From Solanum dulcamara (lineage: Eukaryota > Streptophyta > Magnoliopsida > Solanales > Solanaceae), in contig NC_077238.1 in assembly GCF_947179165.1 (NCBI RefSeq), forward strand, positions 684,501 through 748,500: a DNA stretch of 64,000 nucleotides. The letters run 5' to 3'. Numbering within the stretch: position 1 is the first letter of the stretch; each line of letters opens with the position of its first letter. The notes under the pieces were generated by a model, which was given only the letters and a program-made list of their open reading frames with translations, was not told the origin of the DNA and did no database searches. This document shows, in pieces, positions 49,901 through 60,700 of the stretch. The position numbers and the translations under genes were made by a program.

Positions 49901-52900
49901 AGGGAACGACTCCAGTAGCCCTAGTGGCACTATAGAGGGATTTAGGAGCATTTTATTGGCGATGCAATAGGAATTAGGCGATTTTGCCAGTTTTTCATGT
50001 GTGTTAACCCGCGAATTTTTTAGGTGTCGGGGGTTCGGGTCAAATTTTCTTAGATTCTTCCATAGTAGCGTCTGTAACGACCTAGGGAACGACTCTAGTA
50101 GCCCCGGCGGCGCTTTAGAGTGGTTCAGGAGCATTTTATTGGCGACGTAATAGGATTAGGCAATTTTGCAAGTTTTTTGTGTGTGTTAGCCCACAGATTT
50201 CTTAGGTACCGGGTGTCCAGGGCAGAGTTTCTTGGATTCTTCCATAGTATCATCCGTAACGACCTAGGGAACGTCTCCAATAGCCCCTGCGATGCTATAG
50301 AGGGGTTTAGGAGCATTTGTTTGGCGATGCAATAGGAATTAGGCAATTTTGCCAGTTTTTCGTGTGTATTAGCCCACGGATTTTTTAGGTGCTGGGTGTA
50401 CGGGTCAAATCTTCTTGGATTCTTCCATAGTAGCATCCGTAACGACATGGGGAATGACTCCAATAGCCCCGGCGGCACTTTAGAATAGTTTAGGAGCATT
50501 TTATTGGCGACGCAATAGGAATTAGGTAATTTTGCCAATTTTTCGTGCGTGTTAGCCCGCGGATTTTTTAGGTACCAGGGGTCCAGGTCAAATTTTCTTG
50601 GATTCTTCTATAGTAGCGTCCGTAACAACCTAGGGAACGACTTCAGTAGCCCCGGTGGCGCTATAGAGGGATTTAGGAGCATTTTATTGGCGATGCAATA
50701 GGAATTAGGCGATTTTGCCAGTTTTTCGTGTGTGTTAACCCACGAATTTTTTAGGTGTCGGGGGTTCGGGTCAAAATTTCTTAGATTCTTCAATAGTAGC
50801 ATTTGTAACAACTTGGGGAACGACTCTAGTAACCCCGGCGGTGCTTTAGAGTGGTTTAGGAGCATTTTATTGGCGATGCAATAGGATTAGGCGATTTTGA
50901 CAATTTTTTGTGTGTGTTAGCCCACGGATTTCTTAGGTACCGGGTGTCCGGGGAATATTTTCTTGGATTCTTCCATAGTATCATCCGTAACGACCTGGGG
51001 AACGACTCCAATAGCCCCTGCGATGCTATAGAGGGGTTTAGGAGCATTTGTTTCGCGATGCAATAGGAATTAGGCAATTTTGCCAGTTTTTCGTGTGTAT
51101 TAGCCCACGGATTTTTTAGGTGCCAGGGGTCCGGGTCAAATCTTCTTGGATTCTTCCATAGTAGCATCCGTAACGATATGGGGAATGACTCCAATAGCCC
51201 CGGCGGCACTTTAGATTAGTTTAGGAGCATTTTATTGGCGACGCAATAGGAATTAGGTAATTTTGCCAATTTTTCGTGCGTGTTAGCCCGCGGATTTTTT
51301 AGGTGTCGGGGGTACGGGTCAAAGTTTCTTCCATTCTTTCATAGTAGCATCCGTAACAACCTGGGGAATGACTTCAGTAGCCCCGGCGGCGCTATAGAGA
51401 GGTTTTAGAGCATTTTATTGGCGGCGCATTAGGAATTAGGCAATTTTGCCACTTTTTTGTGTGTGTTAGCCCACGGATTTTTTAGGTGCCGGGGGTCCGG
51501 GTCAAAATTTCTTGGATTTATCCATAGTAACGTCCGTAAAGTCCTGGGGAACGACTCCAGTAGCCCTGACAGCACTTTAGAGGGGTTAAGGAGCATTTTA
51601 TTGGCGACGCAATAGTAAGTAGGAGATTTTGCCAGTTTTTCGTGTGTGTTAGCCCACGGATTTTTTAGGTGCCGGCGGTTCGGGTCAAATTTTTTTGGAT
51701 TCTTCAATAGTAGCATCCGTAATGACCTGGGGAATGAATCCAGTAGCCCTGGTGGTTCTTTAGAGTGGTTTAGGAGCATTTTATTGGCGACGCCACAAGA
51801 ATTAGGCGATTTTGCCAATATTTCGTGTGTGTTAGCTCGCGGATTTTTTAGGTATTGGGGGTGCGAGTCGAATATTCTTAAATTATTCAATAGTAGTGTC
51901 TGTAACGACCTGGGAAACGACTCTAGTAGCCCCGATGGCGCTTTAGAGGGGTTTAGGAGCATTTTATTGCCGACGCAATAGGAATTAGGCAATTTTGCCA
52001 GTTTTTCGTGTGTGTTAACCCACGAATTTTTTAGGTGCCAAGGGTCTGGGTCAAATTTTCTTAGAATCTTCTTTAATAGCGTCCGTAACGACCTGGGGAA
52101 CAACTCCAGTAGCCCCGGCGGCATTATAGAGGGATTTAGGAGCATTTTATTGGCGATGCAATAGGAATTAGGCAATTTTGCCAGTTTTCGTGTGTGTTAA
52201 CCCACGAACTTTTTAGGTGTCGGGGGTTCGGGTCAAATTTTCTTAGATTCTTCCATAGTAGCGTTTGTAACGACCTAGGGAATGACTCTAGTAGCCCCGG
52301 CGGCGCTTTAGAGTGGTTCAAGAGCATTTTATTGGCGACGCAATAAGATTAGGAGATTTTGACAGTTTTTGTGTGTGTTAGCCCACAGATTTCTTAGGTA
52401 CCGGGGGTACGGGTCGAATTTTCTTAGATTCTTCCATAGTAGCATCCGTAACGACCTGGGGAACGACTCCAATAGCTTCGGCGATGCTATAGAGGGGTTT
52501 AAGAGCATTTTATTGGAGACGGAATAGGAATTAGGCAATTTTGCCAGTTTTTCGTGTGTATTAGCCCACAGATTTTTTAGGTGCCGGGGGTCTGGGTCAA
52601 ATCTTCTTGGATTCTTCCATAGTAGAATCAATAACGACGTGGGGAACAACTCCAATAGCCCCGGCGGCGCTTTAGAGTGGTTTAGGAGCATTTTATTGGC
52701 GACGCAATAGGAATTAGGCGATTTAGCCAATTTTTCATGCGTGTTAGCCCGCGGATTTTTTAGGTGTCGGGGGTACGGGTCAAATTTTCTTCCATTCTTC
52801 CATAGTAGCGTCCAAATCGACTTAGAGAACGACTCCAGTAGCCCTGGCGGTGCTATAGAGGGGTTTAGGAGCATTTTATTGGTGACGCAATAGGAATTAG

Positions 52901-53100
52901 GAGATTTTGCCAGTTTTTTGTGTGTATTAGCCCACGGATTTTTTTGGTGCCGGTGCTTCGGGTCAAATGTTCTTGGATTCTTATATAGTAGCATCCGTAA
53001 CGACTTGGGGAACGACTCCAGTAGCCGCGGTGGTGCTTTAGAGGGGTTAAGGAGCATTTTATATGCGACGCAATAGGATTTAAGCGATTTTACCAGTTTT
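46971..53100. repeat. Mixed H-type domain
   Basis: H monomers with GTGGTTCAGGAGC lie near 48113 and 50123 (2,010 bp apart, 11 monomers), with a variant near 52313. The surrounding sequence includes CATAGTATCATCCGTAACGAC and CCCCTGCGATGCTATAG. The segments 49877-50134 and 50608-50865 repeat at 731 bp (4-mer), and a related segment recurs another 1,462 bp on (52136-52327). Similar H monomers at 8438, 20680 and 59687 link this domain to the C blocks. Confidence 0.7.
47813..47963. repeat. 151-bp deletion monomer
   Basis: GAGGGATTTAGG passes directly into CGATTTTGCCAG at about 47960-47975. The segment normally lying between GGTTTAGGAGC and AATTAGGCGA is absent. Both edges carry TTAGG, so the about 32-bp loss is consistent with a deletion at a direct repeat. 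Confidence 0.87.
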
Positions 53101-53606
53101 TCATGTGTGTTAGCCCACATATATTTTAGGTGTCGGGGTTCTGGGTCGAATTTTCTTGGATTCTTCCATAGTAGCGTTCGTAATGACCTGGGAAACGACT
53201 CCATTAGCCCCGGCGTCGCTTTAGAGGGGTTTAGGAGCATTTTATTGGCGACACAATAGGAATTAGGCGATTTTGCCAGTTTTTCGTGTGTGTTAGCCAA
53301 CGGATTTTTTAGGTGCCGGGGGTCCGGGTCAAATTTTCTTGGATTCATCCATAGTAACATCTGTAACGACCTAGGGAACGACTCCAGTAGCTCCGTCGGC
53401 GATTTAGAGGGGTTTAGGAGCATTTTATTGGCGACGCAATAGAAATTAGGAGATTTTGCTAGTTTTTCGTGTGTGTTAGCCCACAGATTTTTTAGGTGCC
53501 GGGGGTTTGGGTTGAATTTTCTTGATTTCTTCCATAGTGGCGTCCGTAACGACCTATGGAACGACTCCAGTAGCCCCGACGGTGCTATAGAGGGGTTTAA
53601 GAGCAT
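52329..53606 (-). other. Longest reverse-strand ORF (425 codons), not a gene
   Basis: An open frame spanning seven satellite monomers. Its translation is a 61-residue repeat with recurring elements such as LLWKNPRKFDPDPRHLKN, WANTHEKLAKSPNSYC and VANKMLLNPSIAPPGLLESF. The frame is open because the 183-bp period is 61 codons and the consensus has no stop in it. Residue changes look unconstrained between units, many arising from CpG transitions. I saw no promoter, non-repeat start context or recognisable domain. A transcribed satellite RNA is possible, but a functional protein is unlikely. Confidence 0.85.
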
Positions 53607-56600
53607 TTTATTGGAGACGCAATAGGAATTAGACTATTTTGCCAGTTTTTCGTGTGTATTAGCGTAAGTATTTTTTTGGTGCCGAAGGTCTGAGTCGAAT
53701 TTTCTTACATTCTTCCATAGTAGCGTCAATTACGACCTGGGGAATGACTCCAGTATCCCCGGTGGCGCTTTAGAGGGGTTAAGGAGCATTTTATTGGCGA
53801 CGTAATAGGATTTAGGCGATTTTGCCAGTTTTTCGTGTGTGTTAGCCCACACATTTTTTAGGCGCCGGGGGTCCGGGTCAAATTTTATTAGATTCTTCTA
53901 TATTAGCATGTGGAACGACCTGGGGAACGACTCCAGTAGCCCCAGCGGCGCTATAGAGGGGTTTAGGAGCATTTTATTGGCGACGCAATAGGAATTAGGC
54001 AATTTTGCAAGTTTTTCGTGTGTGTTAACCCACAAATTTTTTAGGTGCTGGGGGTCCGTCTCGAAATTTTTGGATTCTTCCATAGTGGCATCCGTAACGA
54101 CCTGAGGAAAGACTCCAGTAGCCCCGGCGGCGCTATAGAGGTGTTTAGGAGCATTTTATTGGCGACGCAATAGGAATTAGGCGATTTTGTCAGTTTTTCG
54201 TGTGTGTTAGCCTGTGGCTTTTTTAGGTGCCGGAGGTACGGGTCAAATTTTCTTGGATTCTTCCATAGTAGCATCCATAACAACCTGGGGAATGACTTCA
54301 GTAGCCCTGGTGGCGCTTTAAAGGGGCTTAAGAGCATTTTATTAGAGACGCAATAGTAATTAGGAGAATTTACCAGTTTTTCATGTGTGTTAGCCCACAG
54401 ATGTTTTACGTGCCGAGGGTCCATGTCGAAATTTCTTGGGGAAAGACTCAGTAGCCCCGGCGGCACTATAGAGGGGTTTAAGAGCATTTTCTTAGAGACG
54501 CAATAGGAATTAGGCAATTTTGCCTGTTTTTCGTGTGTATTAGCGTAAGGATTTTTTTACGTGCCAAAGGTCCGAGTTGAATTTTCTTGCATTTTTCCAT
54601 AGTAGCGTCCGTAACGACATGGGGAACGACTTTAGTAGCCCCGGCGGTGCTATAGAGGTGTTTAGAAGCATTTTATTGGCGATGCAATAGGAATTAGGAG
54701 ATTTTGCCAGTTTTTTTTGTGTGTTAGCCCACGGATTTTTTAGGTGCCGGGGGTTCGGGTCGTAGTTTCTTGGATTCTTCCATAGTAACGTCCGTAACGA
54801 CCTGGGGAACGACTCTAGTAGTCCCAGCGGCATTGTAGAGGGGTATAGGAGTATTTTATTGGCGACGCAATAGAAATTAGGAGATTTTGCCAGTTTTTTG
54901 TGTGTGTTAGTTCACAGATATTTTAGGTGTCGGGGGTGCGGGTCGAACCTTTCTTAGATTATTCAATAGTATTGTCCGTAACGACCTTGGAATGACTCCA
55001 GTAGCCCCGGTGGCACTTTAGAGGGGTTTAGGAGTATTTTATTGCTGACATAATAGGAATTAGGCAATTTTGCCACTTGTTCGTGTGTGTTAGCCCACGA
55101 ATATTTTAGGTGCCGGGGGTCCGAGTCAAATTTTCTTGGATTCGTCTATAGTAGCGTCCTTAACGACCTAGGGAACGACTCCAGTAGCCCCGGCGGCGCT
55201 ATAGAGAGGTTTAAGAGCATTTTATTGGCGGCGCAATAGGAATTAGGTGATTTTGCCTGTTTTTCGTGTGTGTTAGCCCACAGATATTTTAGGTGTCGGG
55301 GGTTCGGGTCGAATTTTCTTGGATTCTTCAATAGTAGCGTCCATAACAACCTGGGGAACGACTCTTGTAGCCCCGACGACGCTATAGAGGGGTTTAGGAG
55401 AATTGTATTGGCGACGCAATAGGAATTAAGCGATTTTGCCAGTTTTTCGTGTGTGTTAGCCTGCGCATTTTTTAGGTGCTGGGGGTCTGGGTTGAATTTT
55501 CTTCCATTCTTCCATAGTAGCATCCCTAACGACCTGGGGAACGACTCCAGTATCCCCAGCAGTGATTAGAGGGGTTTAAGAGCATTTTATTGGAGACGCA
55601 ATAGGAATTAGGCGATTTTGCCAGTTTTTCGTGTGTGTTAGCCCACAGATTTTTTAGGTGCCGGGGGTCCGGGTCAAATTTTCTTGAATTCTTCCATAGT
55701 AGCGTCTATAACAACCCGGGGAAGGACTCAGTAGCACCGGCGGTGCTATAGAGGGGTTTAGGAGCATTTTATTGGAGACGCAATAGGAATTAGGAAATTT
55801 TGCTTGAATTTTCTTGCATTCTTCCATAGTAGCGTCCGTAACGACCTGGGGAACGACTCTATTAGCCCCGACAACGCTTTAGAGGGGTTTAGGAGCATTT
55901 ATTGGCGACGCAATAGGAATTAGGCAATTTTGCCAGTTTTTTATGTGTGTTAGCCAACGGAATTTTTAGGTGCCGGGGGTCCGGGTCAAATTTTCTTGGA
56001 TTCATCCATAGTAACATCTGTAACGACCTAGGGAACGACTCCAGTAGCCCCGTCGGCGATTTAGAGGGGTTTAGGAGCATTTTATTGGCGACGCAATAGA
56101 AATTAGGAGATTTTGCTAGTTTTCCGTGTGTTTTAGCCCACAGATTTTTTAGGTGTCGGGGGTTCGGGTCGAAATTTCTTGATTTCTTCCAGAGTTGCAT
56201 CTGTAACGACCTAGGGAACGACTCCAGTAGCCCCGGCGGCGCTATAGAGGGGTTTAGGAGCATTTTATTGGAGACCCAATAGGAATTTGGCAATTTTGTC
56301 AGTTTTTCGTATGTATTAGCGTAAGAATTTTTTAGGTGTCGAAGGTCTGAGTCGAATTTTCTTACATTCTTCCATAGTAGCGTCAATTACGACCTGGGGA
56401 ACGACTCCAGTATCACCGGCGGCGCTTTAGAGGGGTTAAGGAGCATTTTATTGGCGACGCAATAGGATTCAGGCAATTTTGCCAGTTTTTCGTGTGTGTT
56501 AGCCCACACATTTTTTAGGCGTCGGGGGTCCGGGTCAAATTTTCTTGGATTCTTCTATAGTAGCGTGTGGAACGACCTGGGGAATGACTCCAGTAGCCCC

Positions 56601-59600
56601 GGCGGCGCTATAGAGGGGTTTAGGAGAATTTTATTGGCGACGCAATAGGAATTAGGCGATTTTGCAAGTTTTTCGTGTGTGTTAACCCACGAATTTTTTA
56701 GGTGCTGGGGGTCCGTCTCGAAATTTTTGGATTCTTCCATAGTGGCATCCGTAACGACCTGGGGAACGACTCCAGTAGCCCCGGCGGCGCTATAGAGGTG
56801 TTTAGGAGCATTTTATTGGCGACGCAATAGGAGTTAGGCGATTTTGTCAGTTTTTCGTGTGTGTTAGCCTATGGCTTTTTTAGGTGCCGGGGGTACGGGT
56901 CAAATTTTCTTATATTCTTCCATAGTAGCTTCCATAACAACCTGGGGAACGACTCCAGTAGCCCCGGTGGCGCTTTAAAGGGGATTAAGAGCATTTTATT
57001 AGAGACGCAATAGTAATTAGGAGAATTTACCAGTTGTTCATGTGTGTTAGCCCACAGATGTTTTACGTGCCGAGGGTCCATGTCGAAATTTCTTGGGGAA
57101 AGACTCAGTAGCCCCGGCGGCACTATAGAGGGGTTTAAGAGCATTTTCTTAGAGACGCAATAGGAATTAGGCAATTTTGCCTGTTTTTCGTGTGTATTAG
57201 CGTAAGGATTTTTTTACGTGCCAAAGGTCCGAGTTGAATTTTCTTGCATTTTTCCATAGTAGCGTCCGTAACGACATGGGGAACGACTTTAGTAGCCCCG
57301 GCGGTGCTATAGAGGTGTTTAGAAGCATTTTATTGGCGATGCAATAGGAATTAGGAGATTTTGCCAGTTTTTTTTGTGTGTTAGCCCACGGATTTTTTAG
57401 GTGCCGGGGGTTCGGGTCGTAGTTTCTTGGATTCTTCCATAGTAACGTCCGTAACGACCTGGGGAACGACTCTAGTAGTCCCAGCGGCATTGTAGAGGGG
57501 TATAGGAGTATTTTATTGGCGACGCAATAGAAATTAGGAGATTTTGCCAGTTTTTTGTGTGTGTTAGTTCACAGATATTTTAGGTGTCGGGGGTGCGGGT
57601 CGAACCTTTCTTAGATTATTCAATAGTATTGTCCGTAACGACCTTGGAATGACTCCAGTAGCCCCGGTGGCACTTTAGAGGGGTTTAGGAGTATTTTATT
57701 GCTGACGTAATAGGAATTAGGATATTTTGCCACTTATTCGTATGTGTTAGCCCACGGATATTTTAGGTGCCGGGGGTCTGAGTCAAATTTTCATGGATTC
57801 TTCCATAATAGCGTCCGTAACGACCTGGGGAACGACACCAGTAGCCCCGACGGCGCTATAGAGAGGTTTAGGAGCATTTTATTTGAGATGCAATAGGAAT
57901 TATGTGATTTTGCCAGTTTTTTATATGTGTTAGCCTACGGATTTTTAGGTGCCAGGGGTCTGGGTCGAATTTTCTTCCATTCTTCCATAGTAGCGGCCCT
58001 AACGACCTGGGGAACGACTCTAGTAGCCCCAGCAGTGATTAGAGGGGTTTAAGAGCATTTTATTGGAGACGCAATAGGAATTAGGCGATTTTGCCAGTTT
58101 TTCGTGTGTGTTAGCCCACAGATTTTTTAGGTGCTGGGGGTTCAGGTCAAATTTTCTTGGATTCTTCCATAGTAGCGTCCATAATGACCTGGGAACGACA
58201 CCAGTAGCCCCGGCGACACTTTTGAGGGGTTTAGGAGCATTTTATTGCGACGCAATAGGAATTAGGCAATTTTGCCAGTTTTTCGTGTGTGTTAGCCCAC
58301 ATATTTTTTAGGTGCCGGGGGTCCGGGTCAAATTTTATTGGATTCTTCCATAGTAGCATCCATAACAACCTGGGGAACGACGCAGTAGCCCCGGCGGTGC
58401 TATAGAGGGGTTTAGGAGCATTTTATTGGAGACGCAATAGGAATTAGGCAATTTTGCTTGTTTTTCGTGTGTATTAGCGTAAGGATTTTTTAGGTGCCGA
58501 AGGTCCGAGTTGAATTCTCTTGCATTCTTCCATAGTAGCATCCGTAACGACCTGGGGAACGACTCTAGTAGCCCTGGCGGTGCTATAGAGGGGTTTAGGA
58601 GCATTTTATTGGCGATGCAATAGGAATTAGGAGACTTTGCCAGTTTTTTGTGTGTGTTAGCCTACGTATTTTTTAGGTGCCGGGGGTTCGGGTTCAATTT
58701 TCTTGGATTCTTCCATAGTAACGTCCGTAACGACCTGGGGAACGCCTTCAGTAGTCCCAGCGACATTGTAGAGGGGTATAGGAGCATTTTATTGGCGACG
58801 CAATAGGAATTAGGCGATTTTGCCAGTTTTTCGTGTGTGTTAGCCCACAGATTTTTTAGGTGTTGGGGGTTTGGGTCGAATTTTCTTGGATTCTTCAATA
58901 GTAGCGTCCGTAACAACCTGGGAAACGACTTCAGTAGCCCCGACGAAGCTATAGAGGGGTTGAGGAGCATTTTATTGGTGGTAGAATAGGAATTAAGCGA
59001 TTTTGCAAGTTTTTCGTGTGTGTTAGTTCACGGATTTTTTAGGTGTCGGGGGTGCGGGTCGAATTTTCTTGTATTATTCAATAGTAGCATCCGTAACGAC
59101 CTTGGAATGACTCCAGTAGCCCCGGTAGCACTTTAGAGGGGTTTAGGAGTATTTTATTGCTGACGTAATAGGAATTAGGCAATTTTGCCACTTGTTCGTG
59201 TGTGTTAGCCCACGGATATTTTAGGTGCCGGGGGTCCGAGTCAAATTTTCTTAGATTCTTCCATAGTAGCGTCCGTAACGACCTGGGGAATGACTCCAGT
59301 AGCCCCGGTGGCGCTTTAGAGTGGTTTAGGAGCTTTTCATTGGCGATGCCACAGGAATTAGGCGATTTTGCCAATTTTTCGTGTGTGTTAGCCCACAGAT
59401 TATTTAGGTGTCGGGGGTTCGGGTCAAATTTTCTTGGATTCTTCCATAGTAGCATCCATAACAACTTGGGGAATGACTCTTGTAGCTCCGACGGTGCTAT
59501 AGAGGGGTTTAGGAGAATTATATTGGCGACGCAATAGGAATTAAGTAATTTTACCAGTTTTTCGTGTGTGTTATCCCACGAATTTTTTAGGTGTCGGGGG

Positions 59601-60700
59601 TTCGGGTCAAAATTTCTTAGATTCTTCCATAGTATCATTTGTAACGACCTGGGGAATGACTCTAGTAACCCCGGCGGCGCTTTAGAGTGGTTCAGGAGCA
59701 TTTTATTAGCGATGCAATAGGATTAGGCGATTTTGACAGTTTTTTGTGTGTGTTAGCCCACAGATTTCTTAGATGCCGGGAGTCCGAGTCGAATTTTCTT
59801 GGATTTTTCCATAGTAGCATCCGTAACGACCTGGTGAATGACTCCAATAGCCCCAGCGATGCTATAGAGGGGTTTAGGAGCATTTTATTGGCGACGCAAT
59901 AGGAATTAGGCAATTTTGCCAGTTTTTCGTGTGTATTAGCCCTCGGATTTTTTAGGTGCCGGAGGTTCGGGTGAAATTTTCTTCCATTCTTCCAAATTAG
60001 CGTCCGTAACAACCTGGGGAACGACTCCAATAGCCCCGGCGGCGCTTTAGAGTGGTTTAGAAGCATTTTATTGGCGACGCAATAGGAATTAGGCAATTTT
60101 GCCACTTTTTCATGTGTGTTAGCCCACGGATATTTTAGGTGCCAACGGTCTGGATCGAATTTTCTTGGATTCTTCCATAGTAGCGTTCGTAACGACCTGG
60201 GGAACGACTCCATTAGCCCCGGCGACGCTTTAAAGGGTTTAGGTGCATTTTATTGGCGAAGCAATAGGAATTAGGCGATTTTGCCAGTTTTTCGTGTGTG
60301 TTAGCCAATGGATTTTTTAGGTGCGGGGGGTCCGGGTAAACTTTTCTTGGAATTTTCCATAGTAACATCTGTAACGACCTGGGGAACGACTCCAGTAGCC
60401 CCGTGGGCGATTTAGAGGGGTTTAGGAGCATTTTATTGGCGACGCAATAGAAATTAGGAGATTTTGCCAGTTTTTCGTGTCTGTTAGCCCACAGATTTTT
60501 TAGGTGCCGGGGGTTCGAGTCGAATTTTCTTGATTTCTTAAAAAGTGGCATCCGTAACGACTTGGGGAACGACTCCAGTAGCCCCGGCGATGCTATGGAG
60601 GTGTTTAGGAGCATTTTATTGGAGACGCAATAGGAATTAGGCGATTTTGCCAGTTTTTCGTTTGTGTTAACCCATAAATATTTTAGGTGCGGGGGGTCCG
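53101..60700. repeat. C-type domain with 2,657-bp duplication
   Basis: Copy one (about 53.15-55.80 kb) and copy two (about 55.81-58.3 kb) are offset by exactly 2,657 bp at several points: TTAGCCAACGG 53293/55950, CGTCAATTACG 53725/56382, and the 150-bp deleted monomer 54360/57017. The stretch 53.7-55.0 kb is nearly identical to 56.36-57.7 kb. The 97-codon reverse frames 54540-54833 and 57197-57490 translate identically. Past about 55.03/57.69 kb the copies are more divergent, and one monomer differs. Similar order is seen at 9.2-10.8 kb. Confidence 0.82.
55790..55919. repeat. 130-bp deletion monomer at a duplication boundary
   Basis: ATTTTGCTTG runs directly into AATTTTCTTGCATTC at about 55800-55815, removing 53 bp that normally hold GTTTTTCG through GGTCCGAG. 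The junction lies at a TTG shared by both edges. It coincides with the start of the second copy of the 2,657-bp duplication, so it may be the recombination joint itself. Confidence 0.8.
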
